A program made the translations under genes and the position numbers. The notes below the pieces were generated by a model that was given only the letters and a program-made list of their open reading frames with translations, had not been told where the DNA came from and did no database searches. From contig NZ_JAPSLK010000037.1 of assembly GCF_031180885.1 (NCBI RefSeq), positions 1 to 64,000 on the forward strand: a stretch of 64,000 nt of DNA, given 5' to 3'. The stretch's first letter is position 1. Each line of letters starts with the position of its first letter. This stretch comes from Saccharothrix sp. Lineage in GTDB: Bacteria; Actinomycetota; Actinomycetes; Mycobacteriales; Pseudonocardiaceae. Positions 46,301 to 55,404 of the stretch are shown here, in pieces.

Positions 46301-47387
46301 CCATCGCGCTCTCGTACACCCGCAGCACCTGCGCCGCCACCACGGACCAGTCGTAGGTCATGACCCGCTGCCGCGCCGCGTCCACGTAGTCCGCCCGCCG
46401 ACCCGGGTCCGCCAGCAGGTCGCCCAACGCCGCCGCCAGCGCCGCCGAGTCGCCCACCGGGGTCAGCACCCCCGCCTTGCCGTCGTCCAGCACCCGGCGG
46501 AACGCGTCCAGGTCGCTGGCCACCACCGCCGTACCCGCCGACATCGCCTCGGTGAGGATGATCCCGAAGCTCTCGCCACCCGTGTTCGGCGCGCAGTACA
46601 CGTCGACGCTGCGCAGCGCCCGCGCCTTGGTCTCGTCGTCGACCATGCCCAGGAACACCGTCCGGGCCGCCAACTCCGGTCCCGCCGCCTTGCGGAACTC
46701 GTCCTCGTCCCCGCGCCCCACGACCAGCAGCCGGACCTCCGCCGGCAGCGCCCGGAACGCCTCCAGCAGCACCGGCATCCCCTTGCGCGGCTCGCTGAAC
46801 CGGCCGACGAACCCGACCGTCCCGCCCGGACGCGGGTAACCGTCCAACGGGGACGCGTCGGCGAAGAACCCGACGTCCACCCCGTTGGGGATCTCCACCG
46901 CGTCCCCGCCCAGGTGCTCCACCTGCACCCGCCGGGCCAGCGCGGACACCGCGATCCGCGCGGTGATCTTCTCCAGGAACGGCTGGAGCACCCCCTGGAA
47001 CGCGGCCAGCATCTTCGACCGCGGCGTGGAGGTGTGGAAGGTCGCGACGATCGGCCCGTCCGCCACCATCAGCGCCAGCATCGACAGCGACGGCGCGGTC
47101 GGTTCGTGCAGGTGCAGCACGTCGAAGTCGTGCTCGGCGATCCACCGCCGGACCCGCGTGAACGACACCGGCCCGAACGAAAGCCGCGCCACCGACCCGT
47201 TGTAGGGGATGCCCACCGCCCGCCCGGCCGGGGTCACGAACTCGGGCACGGGCGTGTCGTCGTCCGCCGGCCCCAGCACCTCGACCTCGTGGCCAAGGGA
47301 GCGCAGGGCGCGCGCCAGGTCGACCACGTGCGCCTGCACCCCTCCGGGGACCTCGAAGGAGTACGGGCAGACGATGCCGACCTTCAC
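46269..47387 (-). CDS. pimA: Phosphatidylinositol alpha-mannosyltransferase PimA
   Basis: A 372-residue GT4 glycosyltransferase that adds the first mannose to phosphatidylinositol, on the cytosolic face of the membrane. The N-terminal glycine loop is IVCPYSFEVPGGVQAHV, typical of PimA. The amphipathic membrane-contact region and FHTSTPRSKML follow. The donor domain has GFVGRFSEPRKGMPVLLEAF and the EX7E region GGESFGIILTEAMSAG. The length is close to mycobacterial PimA (378). GTG at 47387 overlaps the acyltransferase stop. The operon order pgsA-patA-pimA-NUDIX is that of mycobacteria. Confidence 0.95.
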   Translation of the reverse strand: MKVGIVCPYSFEVPGGVQAHVVDLARALRSLGHEVEVLGPADDDTPVPEFVTPAGRAVGIPYNGSVARLSFGPVSFTRVRRWIAEHDFDVLHLHEPTAPSLSMLALMVADGPIVATFHTSTPRSKMLAAFQGVLQPFLEKITARIAVSALARRVQVEHLGGDAVEIPNGVDVGFFADASPLDGYPRPGGTVGFVGRFSEPRKGMPVLLEAFRALPAEVRLLVVGRGDEDEFRKAAGPELAARTVFLGMVDDETKARALRSVDVYCAPNTGGESFGIILTEAMSAGTAVVASDLDAFRRVLDDGKAGVLTPVGDSAALAAALGDLLADPGRRADYVDAARQRVMTYDWSVVAAQVLRVYESAMAADPRRVGEA

Positions 47388-48316
47388 CGGGTGCCCTCCC
47401 TGCGGGCCAGGACCCGTTGCAGCGCCCGCTGCCTGCTCTTCGGCAGGTCGGCCAACCACAGCTTCTGGAGCATGTGCCAGTCGGTGGGGTGCGCGGCGAT
47501 GTCGGCGGCGAACACGTCGGCCATCTGCTGGGTGGCCGGCCCGACCCCGCTCGTGCCCGACACCCGGATCGGCGGGTGGATGCGGATGGACCAGCCGCCA
47601 TCGGTGAACCACAGCCCCACCGGCAACAGCGCCGCGCCGGTCGTCGCGGCCAGGTGAGCGGGGCCGGTGGGCATCAGGGTCCGCTCCCCGAAGAACGTCA
47701 CCGGCACACCGCCTGCGGTCAGGTCCCGATCGGCGAGCAGGCACACGACACCGTTCGCCCGCAGCCGTTCGGTCAACACCACCGCCGGGTTGCGCTCACC
47801 GCCCGTCAACGGAAGCACCTCGAAGCCCAGCGACTCGCGGAACCGGATGAACCGCTGGTAGAGCGATTCCGGCTGGAGCCGTTCGGCGACCGTGCTGAAC
47901 GAACCGACGTGCCCGACCAGCCACACACCCGCCATGTCCCAGTTGCCGCAATGGGGCAGCGCGCAGACCGCGCCGTTGCCCGCCTTGAGCGCCGCGTCCA
48001 GGTTCTCGACACCGCTGATGGTCCGGTCGCACTCGGCGTAGACGGCCTTGAGGTCCATCGACGGCAGGCGGAACGCCTCGCGCCAGTAGCGGGCGTAGGA
48101 GCGCAGGCTCAGCCGGACCAGGTCGTCCAGCTCGGCCTCCCCGGCCTGCGGCACGACCCGCCGCAGGTTGGCGCGCAACTGCCGGACCCCGTCACCATCG
48201 CGCTTGGCGGCGAAGTCGGCGGCCCGGTCGAACGCCGCTACCGCCCACTTCTCCGGCAACAGCCGCACCAGCCGCCACCCCGCCGCGTACCCGAGGTCGG
48301 CCAGCCGCTCCTTCAT
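47384..48316 (-). CDS. Phosphatidylinositol mannoside acyltransferase (PatA-like)
   Basis: A 310-residue LPLAT-family acyltransferase that transfers an acyl chain from acyl-CoA to the mannose of phosphatidylinositol mannosides. The catalytic HX4D motif is ALPHCGNWDMAG near residue 127. ERLQPESLYQRFIRFRESLG, a substrate-binding FIRFR segment, and the ADRD motif LLADRDLTAGGV follow. It is associated with the inner membrane by amphipathic N-terminal helices. The ATG at 48316 overlaps the pgsA stop, and the 3' end overlaps pimA as GTGA. Confidence 0.93.
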   Translation of the reverse strand: MKERLADLGYAAGWRLVRLLPEKWAVAAFDRAADFAAKRDGDGVRQLRANLRRVVPQAGEAELDDLVRLSLRSYARYWREAFRLPSMDLKAVYAECDRTISGVENLDAALKAGNGAVCALPHCGNWDMAGVWLVGHVGSFSTVAERLQPESLYQRFIRFRESLGFEVLPLTGGERNPAVVLTERLRANGVVCLLADRDLTAGGVPVTFFGERTLMPTGPAHLAATTGAALLPVGLWFTDGGWSIRIHPPIRVSGTSGVGPATQQMADVFAADIAAHPTDWHMLQKLWLADLPKSRQRALQRVLARREGTR

Positions 48317-48921
48317 GTCCCCAGCTCCTTCGCGGCACGCCACACGGCCACCACCCGCTGCACCACGGTGACCAGGACCAGCGCGGCCAGCAGGTACAGC
48401 GCCACGGGCAGGATGTACGGAACACCGAGCCCGTGCAGCCCAACCCCGACCAGCACGACGATGAACCGCTCGGCCCGCTCCGCGACCCCGCCGTCGGCCG
48501 CCAACCCGGAGGCCTCCGCGCGCGCCTTCACGTACGAGATGACCTGCGCACCCACCAGCGAAACCATCGAGGCCGCCGCCAACCCGTGCTCCCCGGCCCC
48601 GAAGCACCACCACGCGACCGCCGCGAACAGGGCCCCGTCCGCGATCCGGTCGCAACTGGCGTCCAACACGGCCCCGAACTTCGTCCCACCCCCCTGCGCC
48701 CGCGCCATCGCGCCGTCGATCAGGTCGAACAACACGAACGCCGTAACCACCGCCGCTCCCACGAACAACTGCCCGCGCGGGATGAACCAGAGGGAGGCGG
48801 CGACGGAACCGACCGTCCCCGCCACGGTGACGACGTTGGGTGTGAGGCCGCGGCGCAGCAGCCACGCCCCGATCGGATCGGTGACGCGCGAAACCGACGC
48901 GCGGGCGAAGATGTTCAGCAT
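48313..48921 (-). CDS. pgsA: Phosphatidylinositol phosphate synthase (PgsA-type CDP-alcohol phosphotransferase)
   Basis: A 202-residue membrane enzyme with about six helices. The CDP-alcohol phosphotransferase signature DX2DGX2ARX8GX3DX3D is complete in DLIDGAMARAQGGGTKFGAV followed by LDASCD. In this genomic position it is the actinobacterial phosphatidylinositol phosphate synthase rather than phosphatidylglycerol phosphate synthase. It makes the lipid anchor that PimA and the acyltransferase then modify. The ATG at 48921 opens MLNIFARASVSRVTDPIG, as usual. The upstream side is a long gene-free stretch. Confidence 0.94.
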   Translation of the reverse strand: MLNIFARASVSRVTDPIGAWLLRRGLTPNVVTVAGTVGSVAASLWFIPRGQLFVGAAVVTAFVLFDLIDGAMARAQGGGTKFGAVLDASCDRIADGALFAAVAWWCFGAGEHGLAAASMVSLVGAQVISYVKARAEASGLAADGGVAERAERFIVVLVGVGLHGLGVPYILPVALYLLAALVLVTVVQRVVAVWRAAKELGT

Positions 48922-49773
48922 GGGGCGGCGACTGCACCTACCGGTGGGGACGACTGGGTCCCAGGCAGCCTAACGGCCCAGCTCAGCCCGAGCCGACGCG
49001 GTAGGCGGAAGATCCCTGTCGTGTCGCCCACCACCAGCCAGAACACTCTCGGTCGCGGCCTCCGGCCCCCGTCTCCATTGTCCCACGGGGCACCGACAAA
49101 GCAGGGGGAGGAGGGTGGCGGGGGTGATCGAACGCGCGCCAAACCGGCGGCCGGCGACGGTCCGGTGGGGTGGGGGAGGGCTGGGTGGAGGCGGGCAAGA
49201 GGAGGGGCGGCGACCTGGTGGGTGGCCGGCGGGCGAGGGGATAGGGCGGTGGGTGGCGGGGATGGTGAGGCTGCGGGGCGAGGGGAGAGGCGGCGGCCAG
49301 GCGGCGGGTGTCGGGGCACGAGTCCGGCTGCGGGGATTGCGGCCAAGCGGCGGGACGCGAGTCCGGCGGCGGGGCGGTGGCCAGGCGGCGGGTGGCGGGG
49401 CACGGGTCCGGCGGGCGTGCGGTGGCTGGCGGCGGCTGCCGAGGGCGGGGCGGCTGCCGGTGGGGCGCGCGATGGGGTGGGCAGCGACCGGGGGCGGTCC
49501 GGCGGCCGGGGACGGGGAGGGTGGAGTGCGGCGAGGTGCCGGCGACGAAGTCGCGCGCGGCGGAGCCGCGAGGCGGCGGCAGCGCCGCCCTGGCTTGTGC
49601 GCCCTGTGCCGTGCCGACCACCGACCGTCCGGAAGCCGCAGAAGACACGCCACCCCGCCGAGGCACCCGCGCCAACCCAACCCGCGGCTCGGCACCCCCG
49701 AGCCGCACCGCCCCACACGCGCCGCCGACCACAGCCGCCCAGTAGCGCCGAGGCGCCCCGATCAGCCACGTCG
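48922..49773. other. Gene-free, strongly G-skewed region with degenerate repeats
   Basis: About 850 bases without a supportable gene. The plus strand from 49110 to 49600 is extremely G-rich with many GGGG and GGCGGG runs. Imperfect units of about 55 bases recur between 49290 and 49415, sharing GGCCAGGCGGCGGGTG and GGGGCACG-GTCCGGC. Several long open frames exist on both strands, but their products are only Pro/Arg/Ala low complexity and have no ribosome sites. It splits the pgsA-HIT-thrS synteny seen in mycobacteria. G-quadruplex formation on the plus strand is possible. Confidence 0.75.
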
Positions 49774-49912
49774 AACCAGGTCAGCCCGGACGGACCAGGT
49801 CAGCCCGGTCGGACCAGGTCACCCCAGCCAAGTCACCCCCGCGGGATCACGCCAGCCAAGTCACCCCAGCCAAGTCACCCCAGCAGGGTCACCCCAGCAG
49901 GGTCACCCCAGC
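49774..49912. repeat. Seven 14-bp plus two 19-bp tandem repeats at the XRE gene end
   Basis: GTCACCCCAGC or close variants start at 49818, 49832, 49846, 49860, 49874, 49888 and 49902, a strict 14-bp period. Two 19-bp relatives (GTCAGCCCGG) precede them at 49780 and 49799. The last copy contains the TGA stop of the XRE gene, so the array is a run of copies of that gene's 3' end. Confidence 0.92.
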
Positions 49913-50742
49913 TTCCGATGGTCAGTTGCGATCGTGTCCAGCAGGTCCTCCAGCTGCTCCCCCCGCATCGCCAACCTCTCCAACCGGTTGAACAACGTCA
50001 AGTACTCGCGCACGTCGTGCGGGTCGGTGATCGTCGCGTTCCCGGTCAACACGCTCAACGTCACCACTCGCTCGTCGTAAACCTGGAACCCGTGGAGCGC
50101 CACCGTGTTCACATCCGCTGTCCACGGCACCACCCCCAACTGCACGTTCGGCCGTCGCATCAAGGCACGCAGGTGGTCCAGCTGCTCGCACATCAGGTCC
50201 GCCGACCCCATCCGCCACCGCAGGGCCGCCTCGGCGAGCAGGAACACGAACCGCTTGCCCAGGTCGTCCATCCGCGCCCGGCGGCTGCGCAGCGTCGCCA
50301 CCGCGGTCTCCTGCTCGTGCGCCGGCGTGGCGGACAGCACCACCCGGAGGTAGTTCTCGCTCTGCAACAGCGCCGGGACCCCGGCGTTCTGGAAGAAGCG
50401 GCTCGTGGTCGCCCTCGCCTCGATGCGGGCGACGGTCTGCTGGTGGCGGTGGGCGCCGCGGTGCAGGACGACGCGGCGGGTTTCGGCTTCGGCGTGCAGT
50501 TGGCGGGCCAGCTCGACCAGTTCGAGCCGGGTTTCCCGGGTCGCCGACAGCTCGGCGACCAGGCGCTCCACGTCGGTCACGGACGGGAGGAGCATGCCGT
50601 TCTCGATCTTGGACAGCTTCGACTGGCTCATCCCGGTCGCCCGCGCGGTGGCCGTGCCGGTCATCTTGGCCTCCGTGCGCAGCCTGCGTAACTCGCGCGA
50701 GAGCCGTTCTCGGGCCAGCCGCGAACGCTCAGGTGCGGTCAT
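49903..50742 (-). CDS. XRE-family regulator with DUF5753
   Basis: A 279-residue actinomycete regulator. The HTH_31/XRE domain is at residues 8-65 (LRRLRTEAKMTGTATARATG, MSQSKLSKIENG). DUF5753 follows from about residue 90 to the end, with FFQNAGVPALLQSENYLRVV, ALRWRMG, MRRPNVQLGVVPW and GNATITDPHDVREY. These regulators usually work with a neighbouring small DUF397 protein, which is absent here. The ATG at 50742 has no ribosome site, and the GTG at 50751 is an alternative; leaderless translation is likely. It is inserted between the HIT and pgsA genes of an otherwise conserved locus. Its stop codon is in a 14-bp tandem array. Confidence 0.9.
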   Translation of the reverse strand: MTAPERSRLARERLSRELRRLRTEAKMTGTATARATGMSQSKLSKIENGMLLPSVTDVERLVAELSATRETRLELVELARQLHAEAETRRVVLHRGAHRHQQTVARIEARATTSRFFQNAGVPALLQSENYLRVVLSATPAHEQETAVATLRSRRARMDDLGKRFVFLLAEAALRWRMGSADLMCEQLDHLRALMRRPNVQLGVVPWTADVNTVALHGFQVYDERVVTLSVLTGNATITDPHDVREYLTLFNRLERLAMRGEQLEDLLDTIATDHRKLG

Positions 50743-50850
50743 GAAACGCACGTTATCGATGAACGCGATCCGTGACGATCGGCCACACAGGGAATACTGG
50801 CCGTTACCCGGAGATCATCCGGCACATCGCACGTGATTCGCGCCACCCCA

Positions 50851-50896
50851 CAAGCGCCCGACCCGCGACAAGCGCCCGACTCGCGACAAGTGCCGG
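50851..50896. repeat. 18-bp direct repeat (2.5 copies) in the XRE/HIT gap
   Basis: CAAGCGCCCGAC(C/T)CGCGA occurs at 50851-50868 and 50869-50886, with a partial third copy to 50896. It lies upstream of the XRE gene and downstream of the HIT gene. No gene was found in 50752-50962. Confidence 0.8.
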
Positions 50897-50962
50897 CACA
50901 ACCCCCAACACCGAACAACAACCGCCAATGCAGCTGCACGGGCGATTACCGGCGACCGCGAA

Positions 50963-51505
50963 TCACAAATGCCAGGCCTCCGACAACAACTGCCGGGTTT
51001 CGCCGAGCAGCTGCGGCAGGACCTTGGTGTGCCCGATGACCGGCATGAAGTTCGCGTCCCCGCCCCACCGGGGCACCACGTGCTGGTGCAGGTGCGCCGC
51101 GATCCCGGCCCCGGCCACGACGCCCTGGTTCATGCCGATGTTGAACCCGTGCGGCGACGCCACGGCCCAGATCACGCGCATCGCCCGCTGCGTGAACGCC
51201 GCGAACTCGGCCGTCTCCTCCACCGTCAGGTCCGTGTAGTCCGGGACGTGCCGGTACGGCAGGACCATCAGGTGCCCGGGGTTGTACGGGTACAGGTTGA
51301 GCACCGCGAACACCCGCTCGCCGCGCGCGAGGATCAGGCCGTCGGCGTCGTCCAGCTCGACCACCCGGCAGAACGGGCAGCCCTCCGGCTCGTCGCCGAC
51401 CGCCTTGCCCTCACCGCGCACGTACGAGAGGCGGTGCGGGGTCCACAGCCGTTGCAGCGCGTCGTGGACCCCGACCCCGTCCTGCTCCTCGTACCGCGGC
51501 GTCAC
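50963..51505 (-). CDS. HIT-family (Ap4A hydrolase/phosphorylase-like) protein
   Basis: A 180-residue histidine-triad protein. The catalytic triad is [10 protein letters not shown] near residue 142. The zinc-type CPFC motif is at about residue 43 (GCPFCRVVE), and [18 protein letters not shown] is the conserved core before the triad. It matches the mycobacterial Rv2613c-like Ap4A phosphorylase, located at the same place between thrS and pgsA. GTG at 51505 overlaps the thrS stop as GTGA. It probably degrades diadenosine polyphosphates, including those made by aminoacyl-tRNA synthetases such as its neighbour. Confidence 0.93.
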   Translation of the reverse strand: MTPRYEEQDGVGVHDALQRLWTPHRLSYVRGEGKAVGDEPEGCPFCRVVELDDADGLILARGERVFAVLNLYPYNPGHLMVLPYRHVPDYTDLTVEETAEFAAFTQRAMRVIWAVASPHGFNIGMNQGVVAGAGIAAHLHQHVVPRWGGDANFMPVIGHTKVLPQLLGETRQLLSEAWHL

Positions 51506-53532
51506 TGGACCAGTTCCGCCGTGGGCGAGGCGTTCTCGCGCCGCGCCACCCAGTCCACGATGGTCTCCACGGCCCGCGCCACCGGCACGCCGTTGATCTG
51601 CGTCCCGTCCCGGAACCGGAAGGACACCGCGCCGCTCTCCACGTCCTTGCCGCCGGCCAGCAGCATGAACGGGACCTTCTGCGTGGTGTGGTTGCGGATC
51701 TTCTTCTGCATCCGGTCGTCGGAAGCGTCCACTTCGACCCGGATGCCGTGCGACTTCAACGCAGCCGCGACCTGCTCCAGGTGCTCCACGTGCTCGTCGG
51801 CGATCGGGATGCCGACCACCTGCACCGGGGCCAGCCACGCCGGGAACGCGCCCGCGTAGTGCTCGGTCAGCACGCCGAAGAACCGCTCGATCGACCCGAA
51901 CAGCGCCCGGTGGATCATGATCGGCCGCTGCCGCGAGCCGTCCGGCGCGGTGTACTCCAGCTCGAACCGCTTGGGCTGGTTGAAGTCCAGCTGGATGGTC
52001 GACATCTGCCACGACCGGCCGATGGCGTCCTTGGCCTGCACCGAGATCTTCGGGCCGTAGTAGGCCGCGCCGCCCGGGTCCGGGACCAGTTCCAGGCCGG
52101 AGTCCTCGGCCGCCTGCCGCAGCGTCTCGGTGGCGTCCTCCCACTCCTGCGGGTCGCCGATGAACTTCGGCGAGTCGTCCCGGGTGGACAGTTCCAGGTA
52201 GAAGTCCGTCAGGCCGTAGTCGGCGAGCAGGTCGAGGACGAACTTGAGCAGCGACCGCAGCTCCGCGCCCATCTGCTCCTTGGTGCAGTAGATGTGCGAG
52301 TCGTCCATGGTCAGGCCGCGCACGCGGGTCAGGCCGTGCACCACACCGGACTTCTCGTACCGGTACACCGTGCCGAACTCGAACAGCCGCAGCGGCAGCT
52401 CGCGGTAGGACCGCCCGCGCGACCTGAAGATCAGGTTGTGCATCGGGCAGTTCATGGCCTTGAGGTAGTAGTCCTCGCCCTCGAACTCGATGGGCGGGAA
52501 CATCGTGTCCGCGTAGTACGGCAGGTGCCCCGAGGTGTGGAACAGGCCGCTCTTGCTGATGTGCGGCGTGTTCACGAACTCGTAGTCGGCTTCCTCGTGC
52601 CGGCGGCGCGAGTAGTTCTCCAGCTCCCGGCGGATGATGCCGCCCTTGGGGTGGAACACCGCCAGGCCCGAGCCCAGCTCGTCGGGGAAGCTGAACAGGT
52701 CCAGCTCGACGCCGAGCTTGCGGTGGTCGCGGCGCTCGGCCTCGGCCAGCAGCTCCAGGTGGGCGTCCAGCGCCTCCTGGGACTCCCACGCCGTGCCGTA
52801 GATGCGCTGAAGCTGCGGGTTGTTCTCGTTGCCGCGCCAGTACGCCGCCGCCACGCGGGTCAGCTTGAACGCCGGGATGTGCTTGGTCGTCGGCACGTGC
52901 GGGCCGCGGCACAGGTCGCCCCACACCCGCTCGCCGGAGCGCGGGTCGAGGTTGTCGTAGATCGTCAGCTCGCCGCCGCCGACCTCCATGATTTCCGAGG
53001 AGTCCACAACGGTGCTCGACCCTTCGGCTTTGATGTCGACCAGTTCCAGCTTGAACGGCTCGTTCGCCAGCTCCGCCTTGGCCGCGTCGACGGACTCGAC
53101 CACGCGCCGGTCGAACCGCTGCGCGCCCTTGATGATCTGCTTCATGCGCTTTTCCAGCGCCTGCAGGTCCTCGGGGGTGAACGGCTTCTCGACCTGGAAG
53201 TCGTAGTAGAAGCCGTCCTTGACCGGCGGGCCGATGCCCAGCTTGGCCTCGGGGAACTGCTGCTGCACGGCCTGGGCCAGCACGTGCGCGGCGGAGTGCC
53301 GGATCACGCTGCGGCCGTCGGGGGTGTCCGCGGCCACCGCCTCGACCTCGACGTCCACCTTCGGCGCCCACGACAGGTCGCGCAGGTGGCCCTCGGCGTC
53401 GCGGACCACGACGATCGCGTCCGGCCCCTTGCCCGGCAGCCCGGCTTCCCGGACGGCGGTGCCCGCAGTGGTCCCGGCCGGCACCACCACGCGCGGTGGG
53501 GCGAGAGCGGCTGCGGGGCTCGACTGGGACAC
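51502..53532 (-). CDS. thrS: Threonyl-tRNA synthetase
   Basis: A 676-residue class II synthetase. A TGS-like N-terminal region (residues 14-75) is followed by the second additional/editing domain with [20 protein letters not shown]. The catalytic core has zinc Cys in [10 protein letters not shown], motif 2 around [16 protein letters not shown] and motif 3 near [15 protein letters not shown]. The anticodon-binding domain ends at residue 676. Editing-site histidines are retained. GTG at 53532 has GAGGAG seven bases upstream. It heads the thrS-HIT pair. No T-box leader is visible in the 65 bases upstream. Confidence 0.96.
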   Translation of the reverse strand: MSQSSPAAALAPPRVVVPAGTTAGTAVREAGLPGKGPDAIVVVRDAEGHLRDLSWAPKVDVEVEAVAADTPDGRSVIRHSAAHVLAQAVQQQFPEAKLGIGPPVKDGFYYDFQVEKPFTPEDLQALEKRMKQIIKGAQRFDRRVVESVDAAKAELANEPFKLELVDIKAEGSSTVVDSSEIMEVGGGELTIYDNLDPRSGERVWGDLCRGPHVPTTKHIPAFKLTRVAAAYWRGNENNPQLQRIYGTAWESQEALDAHLELLAEAERRDHRKLGVELDLFSFPDELGSGLAVFHPKGGIIRRELENYSRRRHEEADYEFVNTPHISKSGLFHTSGHLPYYADTMFPPIEFEGEDYYLKAMNCPMHNLIFRSRGRSYRELPLRLFEFGTVYRYEKSGVVHGLTRVRGLTMDDSHIYCTKEQMGAELRSLLKFVLDLLADYGLTDFYLELSTRDDSPKFIGDPQEWEDATETLRQAAEDSGLELVPDPGGAAYYGPKISVQAKDAIGRSWQMSTIQLDFNQPKRFELEYTAPDGSRQRPIMIHRALFGSIERFFGVLTEHYAGAFPAWLAPVQVVGIPIADEHVEHLEQVAAALKSHGIRVEVDASDDRMQKKIRNHTTQKVPFMLLAGGKDVESGAVSFRFRDGTQINGVPVARAVETIVDWVARRENASPTAELVQ

Positions 53533-53597
53533 GGTGACTCCTCGGGTCGCTGGTGGTGCCTTTCCCCGAGATGTTATCGGTGCTCACCCAGCGCTTA

Positions 53598-54419
53598 TCA
53601 GCGGACATCGGTTGACGGCGCGTTCGCCCGCACGAACTCCTCCCACGCGTCCACCGGGGCACTCGGCAGCCAATGCCGTCGGGGCGGGCACACCGCCAGT
53701 TCGTGCACCCCCAACTCCGCGTAATCGGCCACCACGGTCGGGTCGAGCCGTTCTGAGGGCGTCACCACCACCTCGACGCCCGGGCCGAGGGAGGCGACCC
53801 GCTCGGCCGTCTGCCGCCGGTCGAGCATGAACCCGTACCACCCCTGGTGACGTGCCGCACGCCGATGGGCCGTCACGCTGTGTCCGCCCACGAACACCGG
53901 AACGGGTCGCTGCCGCGGCCTCGGGTGGGCGTCGACCCCGCTGAACGCCACGTGCTCGCCGCGGAACGCCGGCGCCGGCATTTCCCACAGCGCCCGCATC
54001 GCCGCCAGGTACTCGTCGGCCCGCGCACCCCGCCCCGCCATCGGCACGCCGACCGCGCGCATCTCCGGTTCCACGTACCCGACCCCGACGCCCAGGTCGA
54101 GCCGCCCGCCGCTGAGCACGTCCAGGCTGGCCAGTTCCTTGGCCAGCACGACCGGGTTGCGCTGGGGCAGGATCACGATCCCGGTGGCGAGCCGGATCGT
54201 GCGGGTGAGCGCGGCCAGGTAGGTCAGCGCGATCAACGGGTCGAGGATCGGCAGGTCCGGGTCCATCGGCGACGGCGGCACCCGCGGCGAGGGGGCGACG
54301 ACGTGTTCGCCCAGCCACAGCCGGTGGTACCCGAGTTCTTCGGCGAGCCCGCCGATCTTCGCCAACGCCCCCGGCTCCGCGCAGGGCCCCATGTTGATGC
54401 CGAACAGGCCGATCTTCAT
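53598..54419 (-). CDS. LLM-class F420-dependent oxidoreductase
   Basis: A 273-residue luciferase-like TIM-barrel protein. MKIGLFGINMGPCAEPGALA at the start, ELGYHRLWLGEHVV, TRTIRLATGIVILPQRNPVV and LDLGVGVGYVEPEMRAVGV are signatures of the F420-dependent group. The ATG at 54419 is unambiguous. It is divergent from the LysR gene at 54498 across 78 bases, so that regulator probably controls it. The substrate is unknown. It is not adjacent to any biosynthetic operon except, in the same neighbourhood, the hydantoin catabolic genes. Confidence 0.88.
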   Translation of the reverse strand: MKIGLFGINMGPCAEPGALAKIGGLAEELGYHRLWLGEHVVAPSPRVPPSPMDPDLPILDPLIALTYLAALTRTIRLATGIVILPQRNPVVLAKELASLDVLSGGRLDLGVGVGYVEPEMRAVGVPMAGRGARADEYLAAMRALWEMPAPAFRGEHVAFSGVDAHPRPRQRPVPVFVGGHSVTAHRRAARHQGWYGFMLDRRQTAERVASLGPGVEVVVTPSERLDPTVVADYAELGVHELAVCPPRRHWLPSAPVDAWEEFVRANAPSTDVR

Positions 54420-54497
54420 GGCTCCGAACGTAGGTTCGCCCATGCCATGCGACAAATGAGCATCTGGCACGCGACCAATGCGTGATAGGCATGCCTC

Positions 54498-55403
54498 ATG
54501 GCGGAGTTCACCCTGATCGGCCTGCGCGTCCTGCGGGAGGTCGCCACTCGCGGCACCTTCACGGCCGCCGCCGAGGCGCTGGGCTACACGCAGTCGGCGG
54601 TCTCCCGGCAGGTTGCCGCCCTGGAGTCGGCGGCCGGCACGCGGTTGTTCGACCGGACCGCCCGGGGCGTCCGCCTGACCGCCGCCGGCCACGTGCTGCG
54701 CCGCCACGCCGACGCCGTCCTTGACCAGGTCGACTCCGCGCGGCGAGAGCTGGACGGGGTGCGGGGCAGCCGGGGCCGACTGCGCGTCGGCGCGTTCCCG
54801 ACGGCCGTGGCGTCGCTGGTCCCGCAGGCGATCGTGGCCTTCCGGTCCGCTCACCCCGGCATCGACCTGGTGCTCAGGGAGGGCTTGACCCCGACCCACC
54901 TGCGGCGGTTGCGCGCGCGGACGGTCGACCTGGCGGTGGTCGTCACCCTGCCCGGCGTCCCGGCGGAGGAGGGCCTGACGTTCGAACCGCTCCTCGATGA
55001 CGTGCTGCTGCTGGCCGTCGCCCGCGACCACCCGCTGGCGGGCCGGGGCGCGGTGGGCTTGACCGAGTTGGCGGGCCAGCGGTGGATCGCGGGCAGCCAC
55101 GACCCCAGCGACACGTTCCTGGCCGCCTGGCCGGACCCGCCGCGCGTCGAGTACGCGGTCCGGGAGTGGACGGCGAAGCTGGGCCTGGTGGCGGCCGGAC
55201 TGGGCGTGACACTCGTGCCGGGCCTGGCCGCGCCCGCCGTCCGGCCGGACGTGGCCCTGGTCCGGGTTCGCGACCCGCAGGCCCGCCGAACCGTCGTGAT
55301 CGCGACAAGGGCGGACGACGAGGGACACCCGTTCGCGGACGCGTTGCATGACGTAGCTGCACAGTTGGCGGTGCAGCTACGCCACCGGCTCCAGGATCGC
55401 TGA
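54498..55403 (+). CDS. LysR-family transcriptional regulator
   Basis: A 301-residue LysR regulator. The HTH is at residues 5-62 (GTFTAAAEALGYTQSAVSRQ, VAALESAAGTRLFDR). The substrate-binding domain starts at about residue 92 (GRLRVGAFPTAVASLVPQA). The ATG at 54498 is the natural start. It is divergent from the F420-type oxidoreductase. Between them, GCGACAAATG and GCGACCAATG form a direct repeat that may belong to its binding region. It converges with the hydantoin operon's last gene, the two stops being one base apart. Confidence 0.92.
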   Translation: MAEFTLIGLRVLREVATRGTFTAAAEALGYTQSAVSRQVAALESAAGTRLFDRTARGVRLTAAGHVLRRHADAVLDQVDSARRELDGVRGSRGRLRVGAFPTAVASLVPQAIVAFRSAHPGIDLVLREGLTPTHLRRLRARTVDLAVVVTLPGVPAEEGLTFEPLLDDVLLLAVARDHPLAGRGAVGLTELAGQRWIAGSHDPSDTFLAAWPDPPRVEYAVREWTAKLGLVAAGLGVTLVPGLAAPAVRPDVALVRVRDPQARRTVVIATRADDEGHPFADALHDVAAQLAVQLRHRLQDR

Positions 55404-55404
55404 C

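Noticed and set aside
49115-50080. Long open frames in both directions over the G-rich region
   Set aside because: Products are Pro/Arg/Ala/Gly low complexity in every frame, ribosome sites are missing, and the region contains degenerate nucleotide repeats.
53533-53597. T-box leader for thrS
   Set aside because: The 65 bases upstream are too short and show no T-box sequence.
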